Shown here: in pieces, positions 1 to 8,731 of the stretch
How positions within the stretch are numbered: the first letter of the stretch is position 1
Layout of the letters: the number at the start of each line of letters is the position of its first letter
DNA from: JANQMY01 sp965228775
Lineage (GTDB): Bacteria > Pseudomonadota > Alphaproteobacteria > JANQMY01
Assembly: GCA_965228775.1 (NCBI GenBank)
Contig: OZ245840.1
Coordinates: forward strand, 124,001 to 188,000
Length of the DNA stretch: 64,000 bases
Direction of reading: 5' to 3'
The notes under the pieces: generated by a model
The model's database searches: none
What the model saw: only the letters and a program-made list of their open reading frames with translations
Told to the model about the DNA's origin: nothing
Program-made: the position numbers and the translations under genes

Positions 1-249
1 TACGGGTGGGAAGCGTGTGGGGTCCCTCACTACCCGCGAGATATCTTCATGCTTAGAGAGAATAAAGCCATCCGTATCGGGACGAGTTCCTTCCCCAGGT
101 ATGCGATGCACGGGCGCTTCGGCATGCAGAATGTCGTATGCGTCGTACCAATGTTCCTGAGCACCATTTGAGAACAAGTCAACATCATTCAAATGGACTG
201 GACACTTCATCGGACCCGACGAACTGGTGCGCGTTTTAATCTCGGTCAT
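1..249 (-). CDS. Cytochrome P450, N-terminal part (cut by window edge)
   Basis: The reverse strand is open from an ATG at 249 to base 1 (83 codons), and the gene continues outside the window. The start is supported by a GGGGAAG ribosome site six bases upstream; in-frame ATGs at 255 and 267 are less well placed. The translation begins MTEIKTRTSS and contains CPVHLNDVD, EHWYDAYDILHAEAPVHR and DGFILSKHEDISRVVRDP. This pattern (a partner reading as Y-x-x-L-x-x-E-A-P-V-x-R, then a hydrophobic strand, then a VVRDP-like segment before a substrate-loop proline) is typical of the N-terminus of bacterial class I P450 monooxygenases. The haem-binding cysteine is not in view, so substrate and activity cannot be judged. 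It lies 150 bases downstream of the esterase gene on the same strand. Confidence 0.72.
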   Translation of the reverse strand, partial: MTEIKTRTSSSGPMKCPVHLNDVDLFSNGAQEHWYDAYDILHAEAPVHRIPGEGTRPDTDGFILSKHEDISRVVRDPTRFPPV

Positions 250-400
250 GGGCATCTTCCCCGTCATTTTTTGTTGGGAATAAGCCTAGTGAGGACCGGA
301 GACGCTATCAATCGCCATAGGCATGATGCGCGTGATTTTGTAGATCTTTCTCAGGCGAAAGTGAGCAAAAATCACACAAGTACAAGCTATGTGAAATTTT

Positions 401-1432
401 CTATGGTGCTTCGTTGGCTTGAGATGGCGGTAAGGATTTTTCCCGGAAGAAAGACCAAATGAACTCAGCTCCCGATATATCGCCTGTCGAACTCTGAAGG
501 GTTGCGCTCGAATCCGTCGTCGTCGGGACAGGCAGGCTCGCGCCTGGCCATCCATGACCACCACCGAGCAAGGTTATGAAGTGAACCGATGCCAAGTCAT
601 CGCACTCTTCCCAAGTCTGGGTCCAAACGCGGGCACTGTCCGTCGGATCTTTGTCGTCCAGAACAGACTTTTGATCCACTTCCCCGCAACCATTGGCTTG
701 ACGCCAGAAGGTCGCCGTATCAAAAGCCGAGGCCATCTCCAGCCCTTGCGGCTGATTGGGATCGCCAAAGATGCCGCCTGAAAAACGCACGCGGCTGTCA
801 GCGGTACCATTCAGCATCATGAGGGGAATGGCCCGTTCCGGGGTGCATTCCTCCACAAGGCCAATGGGCATTGCGGCTGCCACTGTCGCGACGGCCGCTA
901 CCAAATGGCTGAGTTCGCACATGAAGTAGAATGTCGCGACACCTCCATCTGAAAACCCCGTGAGATAGATGCGGGATGGGTCCAGCTTCACGTTCACGAT
1001 CAGTTCTTCCAGCATTTGATGGACGAAGTTGACTGTGTCAACATCGAAGGCGACGGAGGTATCTTCTCCGCCGATCGCTTCTTGCAACAGCCAGGTGGGC
1101 GTCTGCAAGGGCAGATAGATAACTGCGATGCCTTCGCGGTCCGCGATGGCTTCGAACCCGGCCTCCCGCATGCTCAACGCCGTCACCCCGCTTCCCTGAA
1201 GCACAAGAATTGCTGCACGTTTTTTATCTGTCTGCAGAGTTTCAGTATAAAGATAGAAATCTTGTTTTTGTCCGTTTAGCTTGAGCGTTCGCTTCTCCAG
1301 CCCCTCTTCCATTGGATCTGCGGCACCGATCAATCCGTGCTGCCTCAGATTGTTGGTCGTGACGATCGCGATAAGAAGGAAGGTGACAAGAAAAATCGTC
1401 ACCGCGATTGCGCGGCCGAGGGTGATTTCCAT
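401..1432 (-). CDS. Secreted or membrane-anchored alpha/beta hydrolase, LpqC / poly(3-hydroxybutyrate) depolymerase-like
   Basis: 343 residues. The first 25 residues form one hydrophobic segment that fits an uncleaved signal anchor, so the enzyme probably acts in the periplasm. The catalytic triad of the family is visible: Ser161 in GFSDGG, Asp212 in LNGTADSRV and His293 in GGGHGWPG. This set, and the GHGWPG ending, are characteristic of COG3509 (LpqC, PHB depolymerase and feruloyl-esterase-like enzymes). The true substrate (polyester, oligomer or aryl ester) cannot be read from the sequence. A cysteine pair (Cys172, Cys196) could form a disulphide in the periplasm; this is inference. The gene precedes the P450 and follows the DsbA-family gene on the same strand. 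Confidence 0.8.
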   Translation of the reverse strand: MEITLGRAIAVTIFLVTFLLIAIVTTNNLRQHGLIGAADPMEEGLEKRTLKLNGQKQDFYLYTETLQTDKKRAAILVLQGSGVTALSMREAGFEAIADREGIAVIYLPLQTPTWLLQEAIGGEDTSVAFDVDTVNFVHQMLEELIVNVKLDPSRIYLTGFSDGGVATFYFMCELSHLVAAVATVAAAMPIGLVEECTPERAIPLMMLNGTADSRVRFSGGIFGDPNQPQGLEMASAFDTATFWRQANGCGEVDQKSVLDDKDPTDSARVWTQTWEECDDLASVHFITLLGGGHGWPGASLPVPTTTDSSATLQSSTGDISGAEFIWSFFREKSLPPSQANEAP

Positions 1433-1464
1433 ATCGGCTCCTGTTTGAATTTTACGGGACGGGC

Positions 1465-2112
1465 TTAGGAAGCGGCTTCCTGTTCCGCCAAGGCCGCAAC
1501 ACGGTCGAACATATGCAGCAGCGTTTCGGCATCTTGCGCGCCCACAAGCACATATTTTTGATTGAACAAGAAGGTGGGAACGCCGGAAATGCCCATGGTG
1601 CGGGCCAACATGTCTTCCCGCTTCACCAAGTCCAAATCGGATTCTGAATGGAGCAGATCATGGACAATTGCGGTGTCCATGCCTGCCTCTCGGGCAATGC
1701 TCTCAAGAACGTCCTTGTCGCCGATATCCTGGCCCAATTCGAAATAGGCTTCGAAAAGAAGCGACACGATCCGATCCTGACAGTCGGCACTTTCGGACCA
1801 ACGGATTAAGCGGTGAGAATCGAGCGTATTCGGTGTTTTCTCGATGCGATCGAATTGAAAATCGATGCCTTCCTCAGCGCCTGCTTCAACGAGAGCATTG
1901 TAAATCTCCTTGGAGCGGCTGCTGTCACCGAACTTCCTCTGGAGATAAATTTTGCGGTCGATACCTTCCGATGGAATGTCCGGGTCCAATTGGAACGGAC
2001 GCCAGCGAATGTCCAACTTGACGTCGGGGCGGGCTTGCAGGGCTTTGTCGAGGCGCCGCTTGCCCACGTAACACCAGGGACAAATCGTGTCGGAAACTAC
2101 GTCTAGCTGCAT
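1465..2112 (-). CDS. DsbA-family thiol oxidoreductase, FrnE-like
   Basis: 215 residues from the ATG at 2112, chosen because GGAG lies just upstream and the protein then begins MQLDVVSDTICPWC, the normal N-terminus of the FrnE/2-hydroxychromene-2-carboxylate isomerase group. The CPWC redox motif is at residues 11-14, and the cis-Pro turn of the thioredoxin fold is visible in GISGVPTFLFN near the C-terminus. There is no signal peptide, so it should be cytoplasmic, unlike classical DsbA. FrnE-like proteins act as disulphide isomerases or oxidoreductases in stress protection and in polyketide pathways; the specific job here is unknown. It ends 32 bases before the esterase start, so the two could be co-transcribed. 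Confidence 0.85.
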   Translation of the reverse strand: MQLDVVSDTICPWCYVGKRRLDKALQARPDVKLDIRWRPFQLDPDIPSEGIDRKIYLQRKFGDSSRSKEIYNALVEAGAEEGIDFQFDRIEKTPNTLDSHRLIRWSESADCQDRIVSLLFEAYFELGQDIGDKDVLESIAREAGMDTAIVHDLLHSESDLDLVKREDMLARTMGISGVPTFLFNQKYVLVGAQDAETLLHMFDRVAALAEQEAAS

Positions 2113-2227
2113 GATATCTCCAAAAAGACGTTGCAAATCCCCGAAACATGGGGATTTTAAGGGCACGCAAGTGCCGGGAACGCTCGCCAGCACTATTGAT
2201 TCAGAAATCTATTGGTGAGGTGCCAGA

Positions 2228-2998
2228 ATGTCCAATCCACAGATTGCAGAGACACTGCGATTGGATGGCAAGAATGTCTTTATTACCGGGGCAACCAGCG
2301 GCTTAGGGCGCCACTTTGCACAGGTTATGTCGGCTGCTGGCGCCCGCGTGGTGGTGACCGGTCGGCGGGTAGAGCGCCTTGAAAGCCTGTGTAAGGAGAT
2401 CGCCGATAATGGCGGTAATGCGGTGCCATATGCGCTCGATGTGACAGACTTGGCGCAGCTCGACCAGGTGGTGGAAGCCGCGGAAAAGGAATGCGGTGCC
2501 ATCGACGTGCTGGTGAACAATTCCGGCATGAATGTGGAGTCATTCGCCTTAGAGGTCACGGAAGAGGCCTACGATTCCATTATGGACACGAATTTGAAGG
2601 GGGCCTTCTTCGTCGCGCAAGCATTCGGCAAACGCATGGTCGCGCGTGAGCAGGGCATGATCATCAATATTGCGTCCGTTGGGGCGAACAATGTTCTGCC
2701 GGGTCTTGCCCTTTACTGCATGTCCAAAGCAGGCGTTGCGATGATGTCCCGCGCCATGGCGCGGGAATGGGCACGGGCCAAAGTGAACGTCAACGCAGTT
2801 TGCCCCGGATATATCGAGACGGAACTCAATTCCGATTGGTTCAACAGCGAGGGCGGCCAGAAGCAGATTAAGTCCTGGCCGCGCCGCCGCCTGATGGATA
2901 TCGACAGTTTGGACGGGATGATGCTGTTCCTAGCGTCGGATGCCGGGCGTTTCACCACGGGATCGGTCCTGACGGTGGATGACGGCCAATATATTTAG
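2228..2998 (+). CDS. Short-chain dehydrogenase/reductase (SDR)
   Basis: 256 residues, a classical SDR. The cofactor loop TGATSGLG is at residues 20-27, NNSG at 97-100, catalytic Ser150, and Tyr163-x-x-x-Lys167 in YCMSK. Arg47-Arg48 after the second strand suggests NADP(H) rather than NAD, an inference. The C-terminus LTVDDGQYI is typical of the family. It is followed after 37 bases by the alpha-methylacyl-CoA racemase gene and is probably in the same operon, so an acyl-CoA or branched-chain hydroxy/keto substrate is plausible. The gene is divergent from the DsbA-like gene, with about 115 bases between them for promoters. Confidence 0.88.
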   Translation: MSNPQIAETLRLDGKNVFITGATSGLGRHFAQVMSAAGARVVVTGRRVERLESLCKEIADNGGNAVPYALDVTDLAQLDQVVEAAEKECGAIDVLVNNSGMNVESFALEVTEEAYDSIMDTNLKGAFFVAQAFGKRMVAREQGMIINIASVGANNVLPGLALYCMSKAGVAMMSRAMAREWARAKVNVNAVCPGYIETELNSDWFNSEGGQKQIKSWPRRRLMDIDSLDGMMLFLASDAGRFTTGSVLTVDDGQYI

Positions 2999-3035
2999 CG
3001 GATTTCAACAACACACAGACTGAGGAGATGTTCAG

Positions 3036-4160
3036 ATGGGTCCATTAGCCGGAGTGAAAGTGGTCGAAATTGCCGGGATCGGCCCGGGGCCGTTCTGCGC
3101 CATGATGCTGGCGGATATGGGGGCGGAGGTCATCCGTGTGGACCGTAAGGGCGCCAAAGGCGGATCGAAGTTCGACGTTCTCCAACGGGGCCGCAAATCC
3201 ATCGCGGTAGACCTGAAGAAGCCAGAAGGTGTGGAGACCGTCCTTAAGCTGATCGATAAAGCGGATGCTTTGATTGAAGGCTTCCGGCCTGGCGTGATGG
3301 AACGCCTTGGGCTTGGACCGGATGTAGCCCTTGGGCGGAACCCGAAGCTCGTCTTCGGCCGGATGACCGGGTGGGGACAAGACGGCCCCATGGCACACGC
3401 CGCGGGCCACGACTTGAACTATATTGCGTTGACCGGAATGTTGCACTCCATGGGACGCGCTGATCAGCCGCCTGCGCCCCCTCTCAACCTGGTGGGCGAT
3501 TTCGGCGGCGGCGGTATGATGCTGGCTTTCGGCATTGTGTGCGCCATTCTTGAATCTCAGAAGTCCGGCAAGGGTCAAGTTGTCGATGCGGCGATGACCG
3601 ATGGCGCTTCTGTTCTAGGCGCAATGATGTATGGCTTCCACGCCTCCGGCATGTGGACCAATGACCGTTATGCCAACATGCTGGATGGCGGTGCTCATTT
3701 CTACGATTGCTATGAATGTGCGGACGGCAAATATGTTTCTATCGGATCGATCGAACCGCAATTCTATGCTCTGCTTCTGGAAAAAACCGGCATCAATGAT
3801 CCCGAATTCGAACATCAGCACGACAAATCCAAATGGCCATCGCTAAAGCAGAAAGTTGCTAACGTTTTGAAGACCAAAACGCGCGATGAATGGAGCGAGA
3901 TTATGGAAGGCACGGATGTGTGTTTTGCTCCCGTCCTCAATCTCGAAGAAGCTGTCAAACACCCGCACAATGTGGCCCGCAAGACCTATGTGGAAATTGA
4001 AGGTGTGCCGCAACCGGCACCGGCGCCGCGTTTTAGCCGCACCGAAGCCGTTGTTCAGCGTCCGCCCGCGCAAGCCGGGGAACATACGGATGAAGCCCTT
4101 AAGGAATGGGGCTTAAGCGATGACGATCTTGCGGCGCTCAAATCCGCAGAGGCTATATGA
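3036..4160 (+). CDS. mcr: Alpha-methylacyl-CoA racemase (family III CoA-transferase fold)
   Basis: 374 residues of the CaiB/BaiF fold. The residues known to catalyse proton exchange in Mycobacterium MCR/AMACR are present in their motifs: His125 in GHDLNY, Asp155 in LVGDFGGG and Glu240 in SIEPQF. This points to racemisation of 2-methylacyl-CoA esters, such as those from branched-chain fatty acids or sterol side chains, rather than CoA transfer. A GAGGAG ribosome site sits eight bases before the ATG. It is flanked by an SDR upstream and a histidine phosphatase that overlaps it by four bases (ATGA), so the three form one operon. Cytoplasmic. Confidence 0.92.
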   Translation: MGPLAGVKVVEIAGIGPGPFCAMMLADMGAEVIRVDRKGAKGGSKFDVLQRGRKSIAVDLKKPEGVETVLKLIDKADALIEGFRPGVMERLGLGPDVALGRNPKLVFGRMTGWGQDGPMAHAAGHDLNYIALTGMLHSMGRADQPPAPPLNLVGDFGGGGMMLAFGIVCAILESQKSGKGQVVDAAMTDGASVLGAMMYGFHASGMWTNDRYANMLDGGAHFYDCYECADGKYVSIGSIEPQFYALLLEKTGINDPEFEHQHDKSKWPSLKQKVANVLKTKTRDEWSEIMEGTDVCFAPVLNLEEAVKHPHNVARKTYVEIEGVPQPAPAPRFSRTEAVVQRPPAQAGEHTDEALKEWGLSDDDLAALKSAEAI

Positions 4161-4897
4161 GCCTTTCTCCCACCGCCCATGACCGGCGCCGCATCTATCT
4201 GATGCGGCACGGCCATGTGGATTACTTCCGCGATATCCCGAAAGTCGGGCACCCGCGCTTGGTGCCGCTCACGGATATTGGGCGCGAGCAGGCCATGGCA
4301 GCGGGCGAGGCGCTTACATCAATTCGCTTGGACAAAGCGATTTGCTCCGGTCTTCCGAGAACACGTCAGACTGCGGAGCGTGTGCTTGAGGAACAGAAGA
4401 AATCGAATAATCACCTTGTCCTTGCGGATGATCCGCGTCTTGAAGAAATTCATGGCAGCGGCAATGGCAATTTCCCGGCAAGCCGTAAGGAAGCCGCGGC
4501 ACTGCTTCAAGGTGCCTTCGATAGAGCCTCGGAAGCAGGAGCCAGCATGGGCGAAGGGGGAGAAACCTTCGCAGAAGCCCAAGCGCGATCCAGTGAAGCC
4601 GTTTTAGACCTTCTCCGGCAGCCTGACTGGACACAGGCTTTGGTCGTCGCCCATGAAGGTATCAATCGGTTGCTGCTGAGCTGGCTTGTTGGCGCGGGGC
4701 TTAAGTCCGTATCTGCCTTTGAACAAGATCTTGCATGCATCAATGTTCTCGACCTTGATCTCGTCCATACGGATGGTCCGGAAGAGGGGCCGATTGATCA
4801 TGCGCGATTGCGGGCTGTAAACGTCACGCCCTACAACTACATTAAAGCGGGGATGCATCAAACCACGCTGGAGCATATTTTCGGCGTGCATGAATAG
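4157..4897 (+). CDS. Histidine phosphatase family protein (phosphoglycerate-mutase-like)
   Basis: 246 residues. The phosphoacceptor motif RHG is at residues 17-19 (MRHGHVDYF), so His18 is the expected phosphohistidine. A second histidine in VVAHEG matches the distal catalytic His of the superfamily. The start overlaps the racemase stop (ATGA), implying translational coupling. The family includes phosphoglycerate mutases, phosphatases acting on small metabolites, and SixA-like protein phosphatases; nothing in the sequence fixes the substrate. The SDR - racemase - phosphatase arrangement may mark a branched acyl-CoA pathway, but the phosphatase role in it is unknown. Confidence 0.85.
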   Translation: MSLSPTAHDRRRIYLMRHGHVDYFRDIPKVGHPRLVPLTDIGREQAMAAGEALTSIRLDKAICSGLPRTRQTAERVLEEQKKSNNHLVLADDPRLEEIHGSGNGNFPASRKEAAALLQGAFDRASEAGASMGEGGETFAEAQARSSEAVLDLLRQPDWTQALVVAHEGINRLLLSWLVGAGLKSVSAFEQDLACINVLDLDLVHTDGPEEGPIDHARLRAVNVTPYNYIKAGMHQTTLEHIFGVHE

Positions 4898-4914
4898 ATT
4901 GGGGGGATAACGCT

Positions 4915-5514
4915 TTGGCCGCCATTTCGACAGCACAGCTCTTAAGAGAGGCGATTGGCGGTTCGGACGCGGATAGATTTTCCATCCACAATCTCGTTGG
5001 GATGATGCACAATCGGGCATTCGGCCTCGGTCTTTTCTTGGCGTCTCTGCTCGCGTGTTTGCCCATGCCGCCGCCGCTTCCCGCCGTGGGAGGGGCAATC
5101 ATCTGCTTCTTTTCCTTTCAGATTATGCTGGGCCATCGGGCGGTCAAACTGCCAAAGTGGATCGGCCGCCGGGAAATCTCGCGGGACCGGCTGCTTGGCG
5201 CGATTGCGCGGGTCGAGAAATGGATCAACCGAATTGAAAAGCTCAGCCGAACACGGTTGCTGTTTCTCACCGGGACGGTCGGTAAGTTCTTTCTGGGTCT
5301 GGTGGCGTTCGTCATGGGTTTCTTGCTGCTGCTGCCAATTCCCATTCTGGGTAATCTGCCACCGGGTTTGGCGGTCGCCGTCATGTCGCTGGCCCTTATT
5401 CAACGGGACGGCATTTTGCTGTTGGGTGGCTACCTTCTGGGAGGGTTCGCGCTCTTCCTCAGCGGCGGTGCCGCCTGGCTCGCGGTGAAAGCGTTCCTAT
5501 CTTTTAATAGCTGA
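4915..5514 (+). CDS. exoD: ExoD-family inner-membrane protein (exopolysaccharide synthesis)
   Basis: 199 residues read from a TTG at 4915 with a GGGGGG ribosome site. After a hydrophilic stretch with LLREAIGGSD, three to four membrane segments follow: about residues 33-50, 55-68, 122-150 and 160-195. The N-terminal SIHNLVGMMHNRAFGLGLFL, the proline-rich turn MPPPLPAVGG and the later PIPILGNLPPG are typical of ExoD proteins, first described in Sinorhizobium exopolysaccharide mutants. The biochemical function of the family is not established. It lies 17 bases after the phosphatase and probably ends this operon at the hairpin at 5519. Confidence 0.85.
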   Translation: MAAISTAQLLREAIGGSDADRFSIHNLVGMMHNRAFGLGLFLASLLACLPMPPPLPAVGGAIICFFSFQIMLGHRAVKLPKWIGRREISRDRLLGAIARVEKWINRIEKLSRTRLLFLTGTVGKFFLGLVAFVMGFLLLLPIPILGNLPPGLAVAVMSLALIQRDGILLLGGYLLGGFALFLSGGAAWLAVKAFLSFNS

Positions 5515-5518
5515 TAAT

Positions 5519-5548
5519 GGATGCCTGTCCATTTGCAGACAGGCATCC
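5519..5548. terminator. Bidirectional hairpin terminator between convergent genes
   Basis: A perfect 11-bp stem (GGATGCCTGTC paired with GACAGGCATCC) encloses an 8-base loop. It lies between the exoD stop and the stop of the convergent ABC transporter gene, so it can serve both strands. No long T-run follows on either side. Confidence 0.7.
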
Positions 5549-5559
5549 ATCTATTCTGA

Positions 5560-7326
5560 TCAAATCATCTGATTGCGCTGGGTTTCCAGCAGGCGGCGAT
5601 AGACACCGCCGGACATTGCTGCAAGGTCTTCATGTGTCCCTTGCTCAACAATTTTGCCCTTAGAGAAAACCAAAATACGATCCACCTGCCGAATGGTCGA
5701 CAAGCGGTGTGCAATCAAGATGGTCGTGCGTCCCTCCATCAGAGCTGTGATTGCAGACTGAATCTCCGCTTCGGTAACGGAGTCCAAACTGGATGTGGCT
5801 TCATCCAGAATGAGGATCGGAGCATCCGCCACAAAAGCCCGGGCAATCGCCACGCGTTGACGTTCCCCGCCGGACAGCTTTACGCCCCGTTCGCCCACGA
5901 GCGTCTCATACCCTTTCGGCAATGAGGAGATGAACTCGTGGGCGTGGGCTTGCTTTGCGGCCTGGACAATTTCTTCTGGAGTTGCCTCAGGCCGGCAATA
6001 GGAGATGTTCTCCGTAAGGGACCGGTGGAACAACAATGGTTCTTGCGGAACGATCGAAATCGTTCTGCGCAAACTCGCCTGAGTAACTGCCGAGATATCC
6101 TGACTGTCGATGAGAATTTGGCCGCAATCCAAATCGTAAAGTCGCTGTACGAGCTTAACGAACGTGCTTTTCCCACTGCCGGACTCACCGACCAGAGCAA
6201 TCCGTTCGCCCGGTTTGATACGCAGCGAGAAATCTTCGTAGAGAGATTGTCCTTGGTTCGCATAGGTAAACCGGACGTTATCGAAGACAATCTCTCCGCG
6301 ACCGGGTTTGAGATCGGTTGCGTCCGACTGGTCCAATATGCCCAATGGGGCTTCGGCGAACTCAACGATGTCTTCCATGTCGTTGACCGATTCCTGCAAC
6401 ATGCGGAAATGGTTGCCCAAATCACGCACATACCCGTTGATCAGGAAGAAGCTCGTAATCACCAGCGTCACCTGACCCGGTGTTGCGTCGTCGCGCGACC
6501 AGAACCAAAGCACAAGTCCGATCAAAGTGATCTGCATTGTTAGAAGAAGGAGCGATTGAAGTTCCTCCATGCTTGCATGACGGGACCAGCTGCGCCGCAT
6601 GAGATCGAGCCACTTTCCAGTCACCGTCGAGAAACGCCGCTCCTCACGGCGCTCTGCCGCGAAGGCCTTCACCACAGCATTACAGGAAATCGCGTCGGCA
6701 ATTGTCGCGCCAAGGACGGAATCCTGATTGACGGCCAATCTATTGACGGGGGCCACATAATAAGTGGCCAATGCCGCGCTGGACGCGATGTACAGTACAA
6801 GAGTGACGGCCAAGGCGGCACCAACCAGTGGCCAATGGAAGGTTAACATGATCGTTAGCCCAACAACCACCAGCATGGCCGGAATCAATCCAAAGTAAAA
6901 TGTGTCGCCAAGCTGATCGAATGCCCACATGCCGCGCGTGATCTTACGCACAGTGGCGCCTGCGAAGTTGTTGGCGTGCCAGTCCGTACTAAATTTCTGT
7001 ACACGAATAAACGCATCGTTCACCAGGCGCTCCATAACGGCGGTCGCCAGCCACAGCCAAATCCTGACGCCCGTGTGATATCCCGCACGATCAAGTGCCG
7101 TCAGCAGGATGAACGACCAGAAGGCTGCCATCGCAGCATTGAGCTGATTGGCATCCCCAATCTGCGTCGATAGAGCATCGATGATGCGACCCGCGAAGAC
7201 CGGCAGAAAAACCTGCGTCAGCATTGTAACCGCAAGTGCAAGGGTTATCCCGGCGAGCGCCAGCGGATACCGGCGCCAATGGGACCATGCAAAGCCCAAT
7301 ACTTGGGCCAGAGTTATTTTGTCCAT
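5560..7326 (-). CDS. ABC exporter, fused membrane and ATP-binding domains (MsbA/MDR type)
   Basis: 588 residues. Residues 1-310 form the membrane domain with about six helices (for example 22-44, 65-80, 145-164, 168-188, 255-277, 284-300). The nucleotide-binding domain follows: Walker A GESGSGKST at 380-388, the signature LSGGERQR, Walker B ILILDEATSSLD, and the H-loop IAHRLST. This is a half-size exporter that works as a homodimer, in the class that moves lipids, peptides or drugs out of the cytoplasm. The substrate cannot be assigned; the nearby exoD and lipid genes make a lipid or glycan plausible. It is convergent with exoD and transcribed alone. Confidence 0.92.
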   Translation of the reverse strand: MDKITLAQVLGFAWSHWRRYPLALAGITLALAVTMLTQVFLPVFAGRIIDALSTQIGDANQLNAAMAAFWSFILLTALDRAGYHTGVRIWLWLATAVMERLVNDAFIRVQKFSTDWHANNFAGATVRKITRGMWAFDQLGDTFYFGLIPAMLVVVGLTIMLTFHWPLVGAALAVTLVLYIASSAALATYYVAPVNRLAVNQDSVLGATIADAISCNAVVKAFAAERREERRFSTVTGKWLDLMRRSWSRHASMEELQSLLLLTMQITLIGLVLWFWSRDDATPGQVTLVITSFFLINGYVRDLGNHFRMLQESVNDMEDIVEFAEAPLGILDQSDATDLKPGRGEIVFDNVRFTYANQGQSLYEDFSLRIKPGERIALVGESGSGKSTFVKLVQRLYDLDCGQILIDSQDISAVTQASLRRTISIVPQEPLLFHRSLTENISYCRPEATPEEIVQAAKQAHAHEFISSLPKGYETLVGERGVKLSGGERQRVAIARAFVADAPILILDEATSSLDSVTEAEIQSAITALMEGRTTILIAHRLSTIRQVDRILVFSKGKIVEQGTHEDLAAMSGGVYRRLLETQRNQMI

Positions 7327-7738
7327 GTTCTCGTCCTATGGCCGACTGTGACCACAGGTCTCCTAATCAAGTGGAATGAGGAAGAGTTTTCCCCGATCGC
7401 CAGTGATGCGTTTCGGGAGTGCAGGTATCTCAGCAACCCAAATTGGGAAAATCACAATTCGGGAAGAGAGCCGGCACTGCAGCATCAGGGCGGACTTCGC
7501 GCACACTCCTCTGGTCGCTCACGATGCCATTGGCATGTGAGAGCAGGATGGGAGTGCGGGCCAGACCAATCGTGTTAACGATGGCGGCCGCTATGAGGAT
7601 TGTTGGTTATGATATCCATGAGTGTCACGCGAATGGTTGACAAAACAACAGCGGGACCATTGCACAGTTTTCGAAAACACTCCAGATGTATCGGTGCAAC
7701 ACACGCTCGAAAGTGGCGCTGGGGACAGGGGGAAACAG
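7327..7738. other. Intergenic region between divergent genes
   Basis: About 410 bases separate the start of the ABC exporter gene (reverse) from the start of the hydrolase gene (forward), so promoters for both should lie here. I see no convincing coding sequence. The forward hydrolase frame is open back to 7622, but that extension has no ribosome site and precedes the natural membrane-anchor start. No clear -35/-10 pair or operator could be picked out by eye. Confidence 0.5.
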
Positions 7739-8716
7739 ATGATACGGGCTCTCATCAGGACGTTATTTGCGGCGGTCACGCTGTTTTTGTTGGCTGCTTT
7801 CATTCTTGCCTGGATGACGTTGGAATTTGGATCGCGTCCCGAGAGCAGTTTTGCAACGCCGATCGATGATCCGGCGGTCAAATATGTAGACGCTAACGGC
7901 ATTCGTTTTGGCTATCTTGAAGAGGGGGAAGGGCCTCTCGTTTTGCTTTTTCATGGCTATCCAGAGACGGCGCGTTCCTGGTCCAACGTGCAATCCCGCT
8001 TGGCCAATGAAGGCTACCGCGTTGTTGCGCCATTTCTGCGTGGGTACCCCCCTTCATCCTTCGCCGCCGACGGTGACTATTCAGTAAGCGCGCTTGGGCA
8101 AGATGTGGTGGCACTGATTGATGCATTGGGCGAAGAAAGCGCCATCATCGTGGGTCATGATTGGGGGGCATCGGCTGTTTACCGTGCGGCCATGCTTCAT
8201 CCGGAGAAAGTAGACGCGTTGGTGGCGCTTGCAATTCCCCATCCGGTCGCCATTGCTAACGACCCGTCGGTCCTGCTTGGGGCCAGCCATTTCATCTACT
8301 ATCAACTACCGATCGCAAAACGGCTGGTGTGGAGCTATGATTTCGCGCACATGGAGTGGATCTATAAATACTGGTCACCCACATATGATCCGCCTCAAGA
8401 GGAAATAGACGATATCAAAGAGACCCTGCGCGTGCCTGGCGCAATAGATGGGGCCTTGGGCTATTATTGGTCCTTCTTCGACGGCAATGATGAGGGGCCG
8501 GATCCTGCAACGAAGATATCCGTGCCTTCGCTGGTGATTGCCGGTTCCGCCGACGGTACGTTGGATGTTGACCGGTTTGATATCGGAGTTGTTGGATTTA
8601 GTGGTGCTTACCGCCTCAAGAAGCTTGAAGGTGTGGGGCACTTTCCCCAATTAGAAGCACCTGACGCCGTGGCAGACGAGATCATAGAGCATCTGCGCGC
8701 GCTGCAGACCAATTAG
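7739..8716 (+). CDS. Membrane-anchored alpha/beta hydrolase, epoxide-hydrolase-like
   Basis: 325 residues from the ATG at 7739, which is preceded by AGGGGGAAACAG and begins MIRALIRTLF with a membrane segment at about 5-27. The oxyanion motif HGYPE is at residues 72-76, and the nucleophile elbow VGHDWG puts aspartate (Asp141), not serine, as nucleophile. This is a mark of soluble epoxide hydrolases and haloalkane dehalogenases. A later acid in GSADGTLDVD and the final histidine in GVGHFPQLE complete the triad. The ester intermediate through Asp is known for the family; the substrate here is unknown. It is followed after 15 bases by the nitronate monooxygenase gene. Confidence 0.85.
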   Translation: MIRALIRTLFAAVTLFLLAAFILAWMTLEFGSRPESSFATPIDDPAVKYVDANGIRFGYLEEGEGPLVLLFHGYPETARSWSNVQSRLANEGYRVVAPFLRGYPPSSFAADGDYSVSALGQDVVALIDALGEESAIIVGHDWGASAVYRAAMLHPEKVDALVALAIPHPVAIANDPSVLLGASHFIYYQLPIAKRLVWSYDFAHMEWIYKYWSPTYDPPQEEIDDIKETLRVPGAIDGALGYYWSFFDGNDEGPDPATKISVPSLVIAGSADGTLDVDRFDIGVVGFSGAYRLKKLEGVGHFPQLEAPDAVADEIIEHLRALQTN

Positions 8717-8731
8717 AGGAAAATCAATACG

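Noticed and set aside
193..462. Forward open frame of 89 codons
   Set aside because: It is antisense to the P450 N-terminus and the end of the esterase gene and has no ribosome site; the P450 reading is far better supported by its motifs.
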